Shown here: one piece after another, positions 47,750 to 58,916 of the stretch | How the letters are laid out: every line of letters starts with the position of its first letter | How positions within the stretch are numbered: position 1 is the stretch's first letter | From: Chalara sp. BL73 | Taxonomy: Eukaryota > Ascomycota > Leotiomycetes > Helotiales | Reading direction: 5' to 3' | Assembly: GCA_918026815.1 (NCBI GenBank) | Contig: CAKJVC010000117.1 | Coordinates: 103,010 to 167,009, forward strand | Length of the DNA stretch: 64,000 nucleotides | Notes under the pieces: generated by a model | What the model was told of the DNA's origin: nothing | The model's input: only the letters and a program-made list of their open reading frames with translations | The model's database searches: none | Program-made: the position numbers and the translations under genes

Positions 47750-48589
47750 GAACCGGCGTATTGATGTGCAGTTTAGCAGAGACGGTCCGAAATTAAAGGT
47801 TCTTCGTTTTTGGAAGCTGACAACGATACACGTTAGTTAGTCTGTTTGATAAGAGATAGAATACGATGGTATAGATACGGTGCTAGTAGATATGGCACTA
47901 TGACAAATCAACAGTAGATAATAATTTTGACTAATACTCAAATATTATGCATTGCAGCTGATTTTTTCTTATGATGAATGCATCTAGCTCACGGAATTTG
48001 TCAGTCCGCCACTTCGTGATCTCTTCCCAGCCCACCAGAGCCAACTCTAAGCAAATAGCTTACTCGCTCAGTCAGAGTCTTTCAGAAGTCCCCATACTCG
48101 CACACTAATTTTAGTCCTTTAACTCCATCTCAGAGAATCCGAGCGCGGCCACAATTCTCGCATGGCCCGCCCCCTGCCCCGCCTCCCAAACCGAGAAGCA
48201 GTTGCATTCACAAGGAAATTACGGTGAGTAGTGGACGAGACCGATAGTCTCTTAGGGCAGCTTTACCGGGCATGGAAGTTTCATGAAGCTCGTTAGGGGT
48301 CTTTCGGAGGGTTGTTCGGCCCCGGAAAGAGAATAAGACAGTTTGGAGCTTAATCCACTATTCTGTGCACGGTCGGTATTGGATATGCAGTTGGTATTGG
48401 ATATGCGGTTGGTATTGAATGTTCCCCACCCGTCCCACAATATCGACATGGGGAGCGATTTTCTGCGGCGTTCTTTCAGGTATGCGACTTTGTACAGAGT
48501 TTTCCTTTGAATCGCCAAGGTCAGAGTTTACTGCCTATTTACACATGTGGTTTCGCTTTTGGCTCTCATCTCCGGTGCTTAGAGGATGT
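47750..48589. other. Intergenic region downstream of GH55
   Basis: It holds the GH55 3' flank and no recognisable gene. At 48372-48418 there are about three copies of an 18-bp GGTATTGGATATGCAGTT unit. A 88-codon minus frame (48252-48518) is just the translation of this repeat and its flanks. Confidence 0.4.
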
Positions 48590-49150
48590 GATGCTACAGA
48601 AAAGGAGGGGGCTTGCAGCGAGGCAACAAGATCAAGATCTGAACCAACCCTCGGGATAAATGCTTTTCCATATAGGGATTGAATTTTATTCATTTGACGG
48701 GCTCGCGCATTATGACCAGTCTTTCCGCAAGTGCCACAACGCCGTCCAGACGGTTTCCTCTCCCTCTTCCGCACACAAGTCGCGCCGAACCTGCCCATCC
48801 CCGTCCCCTTGTGCCAAATCATCTTGTGCATTATGTGCAGTAAGTGCACTTCCTTGGCGGATCTGGTTCTTTTAGCCTTCGGCGTTTACCAAGTGCTTCA
48901 TTTCCTGCGCGAAGTGCGCGACCTCGGCGGACAAACGGATCATCTTATGAGCTAACAGCTGTGTACTTTTCGCCAGCACAGCGACCCTTTGAAATATTGG
49001 TATTGGAGAGCTGCTCTGATGACAGGCAATGCAATTTTTAACAATAGTTGTTTCCGAAAAAGCGTCAGGGATTGTGAGGAGCCTGCGAGACCAAAGGGTC
49101 AGCATCGCAAAAGGGGTATCCGTAGGTGTTGGAGTCCGTGAAACGACCAA
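48590..49150 (-). pseudogene. Pogo-like transposase C-terminal remnant
   Basis: The minus strand holds broken frames that recall the C-terminus of fungal pogo/Tigger-type (DDE_1) transposases. The first has the FQRVAVLAKSTQLLAHKMIRL helix (48872-49150), then IRQGSALT, then a RRCGTCGKTGHNAR zinc-knuckle end (48535-48849). A TAA and a frame change separate the pieces and the last Cys of the knuckle reads Arg. The catalytic domain is absent, so this is a 5'-truncated remnant. Confidence 0.65.
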
Positions 49151-49734
49151 GCCTATCGGCCAGATTTGATTTAGTCAGTTCTTGATGTGAAAACCCCTAT
49201 GTTGATCCTTTTATATTGTCACGTACCGTTCTTTTTTCTCGCCGGCGAATGTGATCCACGCATGGATATCAACACTATGATTCTTGATCCTCAATCTTTC
49301 CTCCTTAGTTTAGTAGTCTGGTAATAAAACCTTTCGAAAAGAAAGCTTACGCTCTATAAATTGTTGTTGCAGTTCGCAAAGCACGTAGCAAAGAAATTAG
49401 TTTTTAGTATAATAATAAAAGTTGGGGTTTCCCGAAAACCTACGTTTTTAAAAGAATTGTAAGTTTTGACATTCAAGAACGTTTGTTTACTGTTTTTTTT
49501 TAAAAAAAGCCGGGGTTAAATATCCCAGCAGCGAGATCGCAGAAGTTAGCAATATTAAAAACTACGCTAAAAATAAATGCGCAGCCGACATTATAAGTGA
49601 CAAGGCTTGTTAAAGCAAAAGTCAAAAAGCAAATACAGAAAAGGGCTTACACTCAACTTTTCTGTCTACTGAGTGTTGCTACTTGTGTAAAATCGCAAAG
49701 AAAAGCTTAAACTCCACACAGTTACTAGTTGAGA
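49151..49734. other. AT-rich flank, possible internal remnant of a gypsy element
   Basis: No gene. The last 250 bp before the LTR at 49735 could be the 3' interior of the same retroelement. Nothing in it is diagnostic. Confidence 0.3.
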
Positions 49735-50036
49735 TGTTACAAGGTAACAAACCCCTAGAGCCTGAGCCTGAGTAAGTTCGCTTACACAAAAAACACTTGG
49801 AGGGAGTCAGGTGTGGAACTACTGGATCTCATAGAGCCTCGGATTTTCAGCTTTCATGTAGCCTCTATAAGTAACGCATAATTTCTAGGTAGATAGGAGC
49901 TTCTTGCGCAACTCAAATAGTATTGTTACTAGTTACCGGAAGTTACCATGACATGTAATATACCTACTACTGTCCAGACTTAACCTATTCGGCAGGATCT
50001 TCTACCATTTACCCCCAAGACTTATAAGCCGTAACA
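49735..50036. mobile_element. Orphan gypsy-type LTR, well preserved (302 bp)
   Basis: It starts TGTTAC and ends GTAACA. Blocks in order match the LTR at 58917-59266: GAGCCTGAG, AAG.T..GCTTACACA, GAGCTTC/GAAGCTTC, AAATAGTATT and AATATACCTAC. It is much less AT-shifted than that copy. No matching 5-bp target duplication was found (TGAGA versus CGGCG), so it is a recombined or truncated copy rather than a clean solo LTR. Confidence 0.75.
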
Positions 50037-50106
50037 CGGCGCAGGCGAGCCTAAGGGATTAAATGCACCAGGTGTCGCATTTCACAACCAATTTTTTGTG
50101 TGAAAT

Positions 50107-53100
50107 TCAAACTTCCCCTGCCGGCATCTCCCCAGGCACATGGTACTGCGCTGAAGTTAACAATATATCCGCCGACTTCATCTTCCCCAATCCATCCGAC
50201 GGCGGCTTCATTGTCGAAGTGCGGCTCGGTGTCAACGTGATAGCATCCGAGGAGAAGCTGCCTAAGCGGTTTGAGTCTTCTTCCTTCGCGCCATTTTTCT
50301 TAGATAACGAGCTGGAGCTAAGGATAGTCCTGGCAAAGCGTGTCAATTTCGATTTCTTTTCCCCGCTACCGCCGTAGTCGTAGAGTACTGATAAGTCGTC
50401 AGGCAGCTCATTGTTGTGGCCGCGCTGATTGTCGTTAACGCTGCGCATGTCCTTAGCCAGGCCTTTGAGCCGATGCAGAAGTTCATCGTTGGTGAGGTAC
50501 TTCATGACTTGTGTGATGGTCCACTCGAGCAAACCGTCGACTTCCCCTGTTGCCAAACCATCGAGTGGGCTCGACTTCGGCGCCTGGAGCGCTTCGAGGA
50601 GCTCCTGAACGCGATCGGCGATAAAAGTGCCGAGATATTCGGTGAGGCCGCCCTCCAGGCCCCCATCGTCCTCAAATGCCTTCTCACCGTCGGAGATGTT
50701 GTGCTGGCCATTCACAAAATCACCAGTTCTGAGTTTGCAAAGCCCGAGCAGCACCAACACTTCAATAGATACACTCCCATTCACGTCCAATTTGTACTTG
50801 CTTCGCGGAGCAGAGTCGTCAGCGCCTGTAAGCATCATTTCCAGGGAGAAGCCTTCAGAAGGAGTTACATCAACTGGGCTTCGCTCTTCATTTTCTATCC
50901 TGAAAAAGTCAAGAGCCTTCTCGAGGATGATGCTTGCTTCCTCGAGTTCTTCCTGTGTGCCAATTCTGTATTTAGCTAGCGCGTGAAGGATCAAGACGTC
51001 CAAACCTGGCGATGAGACGAGCGCAAGCGCCTCATTAGCCCGGTCGGCTCTGCCCTGAAGATATAAGCAGCGACCCATGTCCTTCAACACCGAGTCTTGG
51101 ACGCTAGTGGCGTGAGGGAGATCTTTGTAGACGTCTAGCATCTGGCCAAGGACTTGTTCGGCATCCGCTAGCTTGTTTCTTGCTAACAGCAGCTGGCTGA
51201 GATTTTGAAGTCCCCAGAGCAGGTGCCGATAGCTGCGTGAGAATTGCGTTCTCTCCACGCCTTGTAGTAAATGCGCCAGGATGCGCTCTGACGAAGCCTC
51301 GGTTTCACGGTCCAACAACGCTTCCATAACGGCAACCTGCGCGAGGAAGTAGTTGCTATGTGTCTTTCCCCAAACTTTCTCTATGATTGTGAGGAGCTCC
51401 CAGGATATACTCGAACTAACGGCCTTATCTTCAAGGGTCTTGATCATCATGCTATAACACCTCCAATTCCATCGGGTAGACCCGTACCGTACAGTGGGAG
51501 ATTTCACTCGCATGTCCAGTACTCTGTCCACGACGGCTGGCACCTCGTCCTTTTTGTTTGGAGATCGCTGGGCGCCAAGCACGTATATCAGCTCGACAAG
51601 AGACCACTCTGGACGAGGAAACCATACGTTTTGCTCGCAAGACTGCTTCCACTCGTCGGAGTCGGCATGACTAACGATACCCTTATACAATTTAGCTGCT
51701 CCATCCATATCGCCAAGGTAACTCAGCGACGCCGCTGCATAGTATTCGGCCTCCAGAGTGAACGAGTGCGCGGGCCCAAGCGCCTGTGACCAGAACTCGG
51801 CCACCTCTCTCATGCGCTTCTCGGCGGCAGCGTGGCTGTGTATCGTGCAACGGTTGTGCCACAAGTACGCACCTGTCGCCCTCTTCACGCGCCGAGTTTG
51901 TATGGTGCTTATGCCGCAACTATCCCATAGTCTTTCGGCAATCCTTAGCGAATCGATGTTGAAGCCTACGTCATAGAGATACATGACAAAGACGAGTTCA
52001 ACGCAGTGCATAGGCTCCGAGTCGCCGAAAAAGATTGGCGCGCGGCTCTGAAAGGAGTCACGAAAGCTTTCTCGGAAGAGCAAATGTGAGGTCAAGGAGT
52101 TTTGCTCCCTAAAAGGCATCCTGAAACCGGGCTGCAGGAGAAATTCAACATATTTAGAAGTAATGTAACAGGCAAGCATCTTAGCCGAGAGCTGGTAGTT
52201 CTCAAGACCGAGATTGCTGGTTCCGCGCATTTGACGAATTCTCAGCCAGTCACTGATGAGTGGGTGGATAGAAAACTGAACGTGCCCGGCGTCATTGCGC
52301 GAGGGACGCTCTACTAGACTCATTGTTCCCAGCTGAGCGATAAAGTCTTCGAAGGCAGGCGAACTCCACTCTTCACGGTTGTCAATGAATAAATGAAACC
52401 ACTTCGGCAACTCCTCCGTTTTTTGTTTCTGCGTGTAGTATATGCGGAATATCTCCTCCGAAATATCCTTGCTGTTAAAGAACCCAAGGATATTGAGGAA
52501 GGCAAGCTTTTGTGTTCCAAGTTCAGTTTGTGGTTCGAGCAGTTGTACCATCAATTCCCAAGTTGCGAAAATGCTCGTGCCATTCTGCCGCATATCGATT
52601 GAGTAATCTGAAACTCCCGGCAGGACCTGCATGATTACCTCTGCTTGCGCATTATACCGGGCTAAGAAGTCTTGCACTCGCACAAGCCCGGCTCTGCCAC
52701 CGAGATAGGTCCCAGCAAGGTCGATAGCAAGGGGCATATTCCCTAATCGGTTGACAATACTTGCTCCCTCTGTAATATTGGCTTCGTCCGTCTTATCGAG
52801 TTTTCCGGATGTCAGCAGCAGGTCCAGGGCCTCTTCGTCAGTCATGCCAGTGACCGGGATGTGGTTGCCCAACTTTCTGACCTCTCCAGATCTAGCGGTG
52901 AGGATGATACGTCCCTGCTCTGAAGTAGGCATATATTCGCGGATATCGACCTTTGAAGGGTCGTCGAAATTATCCAAGATCAAGAGCCAAGGCTCCGGCC
53001 AGTCTGTTAGTATACTCTTTGTAAAGCGAATGCGGGAGTCAGAGTCGACGAGACTGTCATCCGGAGACTTTAGCGCGTCTGAGAACGACTCGAAGCTCTC

Positions 53101-53793
53101 CCTTAAGCTCTGTTCGGAGCTTGCGTTCGCCCACAGGATTGCGTTGTACTTCTTCGCGAGCCGGGCTCGGCGACAGTACTCGAGTGCAATTTGCGTCTTC
53201 CCCTGACCGCCCATGCCTTGAAGCACGGCGACTCGTGGGCCACTGTCGAGTGCCGCATCGAGAGCCACCATGTGCTCCTCGCGGCCGACAAACTTAGCAA
53301 CGCCTCGGCGGGCGACCTCGTAGATGGCGCGGCCGCCGAGATGGTTTGTGGGTTGTCTTGTGGGCTTCTTAAGGCCCTGTGTCATTATGAATAGAGTAAG
53401 GTGGTCGACATCCTTCGATAACTGCTCAGTGAACTCCATGACTCGGGAGTCCTTCCCCAGGCTTTGAAAGCCCTTCTTCAGACGCTCTATTGTTGACGCG
53501 CCTGTCGCAGGCAAGTATTCATCTAGCATCTGCTGGAACTTGGTGAGTTTCCTGTCAATACCAGCTAGAAATATTTCGAGGCTATGGGCTGCGTCTTCAG
53601 AGTAGTCAGATGTATTGAGATCGTTCAGGGTAAAAATCATAATGTCAAGACGTTGCTTTATAGATTCTAGGTTCTCTGGTAATGTGGCTCGTTCATCCGT
53701 GAACTTCCATATTTTGCTAGCGAGAGTGGCGGCGAGAGTCACTAACTGTATGACGTTGAGGCTAACTCCAAGGGCGCAGAGGGGATCGGCCAT
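50107..53793 (-). CDS. NLR-like NB-ARC protein with HeLo-like N-terminus and TPR-like C-terminus
   Basis: The ATG chosen (MADPLCALGVSLNVIQ) is the usual start of fungal STAND proteins and gives 1228 aa; the frame itself opens 58 codons earlier at 53967. The N-terminal ~140 residues are helical and HeLo/NACHT-N-like. NB-ARC motifs, numbered from the longer frame, are P-loop GMGGQGKT (251-258), Walker B LLILDN (328-333), GRIILTARS (352-360) and the GLPL-like GNMPLAIDLAG (409-419). The C-terminal 600 residues are helical repeats of TPR type (for example ADAEQVLGQMLDVYKDL and GRCLYLQGRADRANEALAL). Such cytosolic proteins act as ATP-driven sensors in fungal non-self recognition and programmed cell death. 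The gene is one intact exon with no transition damage, unlike the HET pseudogene nearby. No partner gene is adjacent. The ligand is unknown. Confidence 0.88.
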   Translation of the reverse strand: MADPLCALGVSLNVIQLVTLAATLASKIWKFTDERATLPENLESIKQRLDIMIFTLNDLNTSDYSEDAAHSLEIFLAGIDRKLTKFQQMLDEYLPATGASTIERLKKGFQSLGKDSRVMEFTEQLSKDVDHLTLFIMTQGLKKPTRQPTNHLGGRAIYEVARRGVAKFVGREEHMVALDAALDSGPRVAVLQGMGGQGKTQIALEYCRRARLAKKYNAILWANASSEQSLRESFESFSDALKSPDDSLVDSDSRIRFTKSILTDWPEPWLLILDNFDDPSKVDIREYMPTSEQGRIILTARSGEVRKLGNHIPVTGMTDEEALDLLLTSGKLDKTDEANITEGASIVNRLGNMPLAIDLAGTYLGGRAGLVRVQDFLARYNAQAEVIMQVLPGVSDYSIDMRQNGTSIFATWELMVQLLEPQTELGTQKLAFLNILGFFNSKDISEEIFRIYYTQKQKTEELPKWFHLFIDNREEWSSPAFEDFIAQLGTMSLVERPSRNDAGHVQFSIHPLISDWLRIRQMRGTSNLGLENYQLSAKMLACYITSKYVEFLLQPGFRMPFREQNSLTSHLLFRESFRDSFQSRAPIFFGDSEPMHCVELVFVMYLYDVGFNIDSLRIAERLWDSCGISTIQTRRVKRATGAYLWHNRCTIHSHAAAEKRMREVAEFWSQALGPAHSFTLEAEYYAAASLSYLGDMDGAAKLYKGIVSHADSDEWKQSCEQNVWFPRPEWSLVELIYVLGAQRSPNKKDEVPAVVDRVLDMRVKSPTVRYGSTRWNWRCYSMMIKTLEDKAVSSSISWELLTIIEKVWGKTHSNYFLAQVAVMEALLDRETEASSERILAHLLQGVERTQFSRSYRHLLWGLQNLSQLLLARNKLADAEQVLGQMLDVYKDLPHATSVQDSVLKDMGRCLYLQGRADRANEALALVSSPGLDVLILHALAKYRIGTQEELEEASIILEKALDFFRIENEERSPVDVTPSEGFSLEMMLTGADDSAPRSKYKLDVNGSVSIEVLVLLGLCKLRTGDFVNGQHNISDGEKAFEDDGGLEGGLTEYLGTFIADRVQELLEALQAPKSSPLDGLATGEVDGLLEWTITQVMKYLTNDELLHRLKGLAKDMRSVNDNQRGHNNELPDDLSVLYDYGGSGEKKSKLTRFARTILSSSSLSKKNGAKEEDSNRLGSFSSDAITLTPSRTSTMKPPSDGLGKMKSADILLTSAQYHVPGEMPAGEV

Positions 53794-53967
53794 GTTAGCG
53801 AGGTCCTGTCCCGTAGGAAGTCTGGACCTACGTGTCAGTCTTGTACGCTGGCGAGGCGAATCGCGAGGAGAAATAGTCTCAGGCGAAAAAGAAACCCAGT
53901 GCTGTGATAAAGGACAAATAAGATGGGAATGAGTTTGTCCGAGCACGGACTCAGCCGCAAATAGCAT

Positions 53968-56246
53968 TTATGCCTCGCGGAATGCCTGCATTTGATTCAT
54001 AAGGGAATTTATTGTAACATACCCCGCAAGCGAGTTCGCCACCTAACCCAGCATGACCGGTAGGCCTGACCCTTTGTGTTTGTACCATATAGATCACTTT
54101 TTAAAATAGTACTGCTGTTTAGCCCACTTTCTGTCTTTTAATATTGAGGCTTTTCTGAGTGGTCCTGTTCGCTAGAATTGATTTTGCTTTGTAAAGCTTG
54201 CGGGGTAGTCAGGCTGTTGTATATTTCTTCCGGGTTCTTTATCTTTTTCAGGTATTTTAAAACAAGATCCCGGTCGTTTCTGAAAACAATAAATCCATTA
54301 CACGATTGCCATGCTTTACATAGACTTCAAGTTCCATAATATGTACGGGCATGGCCTCTTTTTCCGACTCGGACAGGGAGTGCATAGTCGCAAGCTTCGA
54401 CGTTTTAGTGCTAAGCACCTTCCACACGGTTGTTTCCCATCGCGCTGTACTTATTAAGCCGACTGTAGAGCATGGAAAACTGCGCCCAGACACTCTCCCC
54501 ACACTCGCCACATGCACTCCGCCCAACGAACGCTTTGCCACTCCTACACGGCCTGCTAGCGAGATGCACGACGGTTTGTCTGCAGAGCAGCAGAGGCTGT
54601 CAGCATTTCAACCCAAATTTTGGGCATCATGATATGGCCCACTAGGTATGTGGACCACTGTCTCGCACAATAAGATTATGGTTCCTGGTATATGGCTCCG
54701 GGAAGCGTTTGGCTTCATGGTGCTACGGTTGTAACTACTTCATGACGTCAGATCATGTAAAAGCACGAACGCTTCTCTACTATCAACAGTAGGTGCACAA
54801 ATCCCGTGCACACCGATAAAATATAACTCAAAACACATCAAAAATCGTTTCTTTTGTGACTTTATAACTTCACACATCTGTACCATGAAGCTAGCTACTA
54901 ACTTATATATAAATTCCCGCACGTTAAAAGAGTAAGCTTGTCCAAGAACTTTTTTTTTAAAAAATTCAAAACTTCAAAACTTCAAGATATGTATTAAAAT
55001 CTTGATTTCTACTAACAAAAAATTTACTAAATAAAATATTAAATAATAAAACGTAATAGTAGTGATGGTTCAAGTGTCTTACCTTCCACGGGGCAAAAGA
55101 CGCAACTCTACTTTGTAGGCCACGCTTTTGCTCTTGATGGATATGGTAATAATTGTTGTTGTATTAGGTTCTACTCTAGATTCTACAAAATGGGGGCTGT
55201 GCGGACCACGTGACCTGGTGGGTCATACGCGGATCCGTAAACCCCTACTTCCTACAAGTAGAGCTATACTGTAAATCGAAAGTGAAATATTTAGTCTTCT
55301 AATTTATGTTTACTTGTATTTTTAATATTAAAAAATAAAATTAAAACCCAAAGTTTTATAACTGTGTTAAGTAGGTAGCTTTTTGGTGTATTATGGGCTA
55401 AATTTTATGGGTGAGCACAGAATTCGTCAGGAATCGGCTTATGTAAGTAGGCTATGGGGCTAGAAAAGCTCTTACCCATATTATACAGCCTATAACTGTA
55501 GAGAATATGTTATCCGCAAAGTTTCTGATAGGCCCGTATTCTGTTGTTGTGATATCCTCACAGATCCTCCAATTTATTCTCTAGTCGATAGATCCTAGTT
55601 CTAACACCTGCGGCCACCTCCCTCCAATGCTGATCTCCACCCACAGCTCCCCAGCACAGTGTTATCTGCCACTTGTAATAGGAGTTGCATTAACTGCCAA
55701 GCGCTAATGATGAAGCCCCCGATCGAGTCGCTGTCGCTTTCGAGCTAGCTGCCACAATTCGCCAATCTACCATTATAATTAGTAGCTATGTTCTTATCTG
55801 AAGCATGCCGGTCGGTGTTGGGGAATCCAATCTATCAGCACAAGCTGTCCATTTTTCTGCTTTGGCCACGAAAAGAGTATACAAAACATCACAAAAGGTG
55901 CTATTCAGACTTTGGTATGTTGAGGAATCTGTGACGGGTTTATACTTTTCGGAATAGCCGACGCCAGGAATAGCCGACTTGCTATCCATATTTCTACACC
56001 CAGTGGGTGCACTGCAGCTTCACTCGACACTAGCACAGACCTTACTACTGTCAAACGCATTAACTGGCCGAGCCACCTCTCGCGAGGGAGTTTCTTAAAG
56101 TTCTGAAGGGGATTACTTTATGGATACAGACGTGAGCTTGGTTATCTTTTGGGGAGCAAAGTCCTACATATAGTACTCTCCGGAGTCTTGTGGCATAATA
56201 ACAAAGACAACACAAAGTGCATGTACAAAGTGTACATGGGTAATGG
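53968..56246. other. Mostly non-coding region upstream of the NLR gene
   Basis: The first part is the NLR promoter side. A minus frame at 54257-54541, followed by a second short frame to about 54160, looks weakly protein-like (KVLSTKTSKLATMHSLSESE) but matches nothing I know. From 54950 the DNA is AT-rich. A block at 55080-55260 with CACGTG-type sites could be part of an old LTR; no borders were found. Confidence 0.35.
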
Positions 56247-56474
56247 TGTTGAACAGGTTAGGTCTAAGGACCATACCTAAAGTTTATTGTAGGCACCTGT
56301 AGGCACCTGTAGGCATCAGTAGGCAACAGTAGGTATTAGTGTGGTGACATGTGAGTATCATACCTTTATAAGTAGAAGGATTCTCTCCTGTAGCTTAGGT
56401 TCTATAACCTTCAGCAATTGATACTTGTTTGCCCTATACTCTCTGAAGGCCACGTGACTCTTTCTATTTCAACA
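56247..56474. mobile_element. Solo LTR (228 bp), TSD AATGG/AACGG
   Basis: It starts TGTTGAAC and ends TTTCAACA. The flanking pentamers are AATGG (56242-56246) and AACGG (56475-56479), identical except for one C/T transition. It contains TTTATAAG promoter-like sequence at 56376 and a short tandem repeat. The internal region is gone, as expected after LTR-LTR recombination. Confidence 0.75.
56293..56341. repeat. 10-bp tandem repeat inside the solo LTR
   Basis: Five units of GTAGGCACCT and variants (GTAGGCATCA, GTAGGCAACA, GTAGGTATTA). Confidence 0.85.
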
Positions 56475-57967
56475 AACGGCCTGAGAATCAGCACCTCCAA
56501 AACTCCCAAACAGTCTTTTTCCACAATCAATTACTGATCATTTTCGAGCTCCATCAAATTGGCGCTGTAGCTGGACATGAGTTTTTGAGCTTCTGGAGCA
56601 AATATCAGCAACTAGGGCCTCGAGGGCAAGTATCGTGCAGATATTCAAACTCTATTCCTTTTGATTATTGGCACTATGCTCGCTGCTGGGCATACTAGAC
56701 CGAAACCGGGACATTTTACATTCTCGAGTGTTGTGAGTTGCGCGAAGTGACCCGCCTGCAATAAGAGAGAAGTTGGCAGCCTGGTACATAACCGATATTT
56801 GGTTAGATAGCAGTGGTCGTCGCGCGCGGCTGGAAGCTAATCCTCAACCAGTACACCCTCCAGGCTATGGTCCAGTACCTGTATCTACTTCTGTTTGTAT
56901 CACTCTTTGTGATACTTCGTATTGATGACTTGCGATTGCTTAAGTCGGTTACCCACGGGGCACGCAGCACCGCGATCTCAGCGCAGTGCTATATATATGC
57001 TCGTTGCAGATGGTTGACTTGTTCTTGAATTGTTCTAAGTGCTAATCTACGTACGAGTGCTATAATACATCCATGTGGTCCGTGCGCCGCGGTGTGTGCT
57101 ATTCACTCATACCAACAACTTCTTTTTCATCCAGTGGACTTATTGACGATAGGCTGGTCATCCTGGCACCCATCAGTCCTACAGAAGCCCGGCGCATTGA
57201 GGCACATCACCAAAGACACCGCTCGAGCCGCAGTCCTCGCCAATTCCCCTATCACCTCTCCTTGATATCCGGATTAAAGAAGCATGGCGTCTGTCGTCTG
57301 TCTTAGCCATGGGCGCTCGGAGCGTCCTCAAGAACAAGATACTGAAGCAGTTTATCCACGTCATGTGACTCCGCCCTCCTCAGCCTTCTTTTATGCTTTG
57401 ATTCCCACCAAGCGATCATCCCGCTATATCATTTCCATCTTACTCTGGCCAATACCCATCCGGCTTATATTTAGGCTCCCATACGACGTTTCCCGGCAAC
57501 GTTGGCCATCCTGGTGATTCAATTCCACCAACTTTTAAAAGTCTAATCTCACCAATACGCGCATGTCCGGGTAAGTTTATCATAACACCCATAGACTTTA
57601 TGAAAGGCAAACCTACAAGAAAAGGCTGTAATAGGGAAAGGGCGTCACGCGTTTGCGGTGCTTGTAGGAAACAAAGGCTGGATGTAACGAGTACAATCCG
57701 TGTTCTTAATGTAATTATCTAGATGTTCCCTGTGTTTTATAGTGATAGGAAGTCAGTAATATCATCGCTAGAATTGAAGCCTTTACTGATTTTCTTACAG
57801 GGAACTGCTTAAGCTGAGCAAAAAATCAAACTGATTAAGCCTCAGAAATAAGTGAGGCTTTAAAAATATTGCGATTTGGCGGCACTTTGATGCCAGATTT
57901 GATAAAGCTAAGATTAAATGATATTGTAACGATGCTCGAAGCATTCCGCAATCATTTCAGTCTGTCG
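56475..57967. other. Non-coding region, no gene assigned
   Basis: The composition is moderate to 57540, then more AT-rich. Short frames (56813-57028, 57073-57306, 57284-57517) lack family motifs and overlap one another on both strands. A TATATATGC box near 56990 is not followed by a convincing gene. Confidence 0.3.
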
Positions 57968-58210
57968 TTAGCTTTTGGAAATTCTCTCGCGAGCAGATAT
58001 ATTATCGGGTGGGTATCGTACTTGCATCTCTGCCCAGGTATCTGGACGAGACATTTCAGAAATTTGTGACAAGGCAGCATTTAGCATAACAATGATGCCG
58101 CTGAAACCGGCTCCATAAGACGCCCCGATTCCATTAATATTGATACAGATCAAGATAATACCAGATAAACAGGTCACACTGGCAAAGTATCTGCTGTCAT
58201 ATAGGTGAAA
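57968..58210 (-). pseudogene. Orphan C-terminal exon of an unknown membrane protein
   Basis: An undamaged minus frame ends in a TAA-type stop at 57968. It encodes a hydrophobic segment (VTCLSGIILICININGIG), a glycine-rich ASYGAGFSGIIVMLNAAL segment and a polar tail (ISEMSRPDTWAEMQVRY, ending ERISKS). Just upstream, ATATGACAG looks like a 3' splice site, so this is probably the last exon. Beyond 58260 the DNA is AT-rich repeat, so the 5' exons are missing. I do not recognise the family; a polytopic transporter is possible. Confidence 0.45.
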
Positions 58211-58249
58211 TGCATAAACTTTATAAGATAAAAAATGATGGAAACACAA

Positions 58250-58916
58250 GCCGTTCAGAGCACCTAACTATAGCCAGCGTAACCAAAAAAAATCATATTA
58301 ATCGATTATAATCTAATTAATAATGATTTAATTTGATTTGATTTGATTAATGATTTTTTACTTTAATTATGATTTGATTTGATTAATGAATCATGATTAA
58401 TCATGATTTAGCACGTGACATTTAAATTATTAAATAAAATGCAAAATTATTAATATAATATTTAAAAGTTGTTTTCTTTGCGTAAAAGAATAGTAATAGC
58501 CAATTTAATTAGCTGATTTAATTAATTAATTTCAAAATTATTTTCTTTTGAACTTTTTTCCGTATTCTTTAAGCTATTTTCTTTAAATAAACTTTAGCTT
58601 TTTAAACTAATAATATACTTAAAAGTATTTTTATTAAGCTTATTTCGATCTTTATTAATAATTCTAGCTTTTTAGCTAAAAAATCTTTCAAAAAACGCTG
58701 AAGTAGTTGGAATTTGTAAATAAATCTTTGCTAATATAAATAATACGAAGTATTTATTTTTATTATTTAACTAAAATGCTAAAAGTTTTGTTTAACAATA
58801 TATTAGTAATTAATAATAAACTTTAGCAAATAATAATTTATTTGTCGATTAGCTTTTTTTTCTTGAAAATAGCAATTTAATTTATTTAATTTATTAATTT
58901 TTTTTCGAAATATATA
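58250..58916. repeat. Very AT-rich low-complexity stretch
   Basis: Imperfect TTTGA/GATTTGATT pentamer repeats at about 58325-58400, then long A/T tracts to the LTR. No gene. Confidence 0.6.

Noticed and set aside
50416..53932. Several plus- and minus-strand frames of 60-190 codons
   Set aside because: They are shadows of the long NLR-like frame on the minus strand.
53794..53967. Longer NLR start at 53967
   Set aside because: The extra 58 residues are arginine/serine-rich without a domain, while MADPLCALGVSLNVIQ is the typical start of this protein class. The longer form cannot be fully excluded.
54160..54632. Possible two-exon gene on the minus strand
   Set aside because: A 40-bp GT-AG intron can be drawn but does not join the two frames in phase, and the peptide matches no known family.
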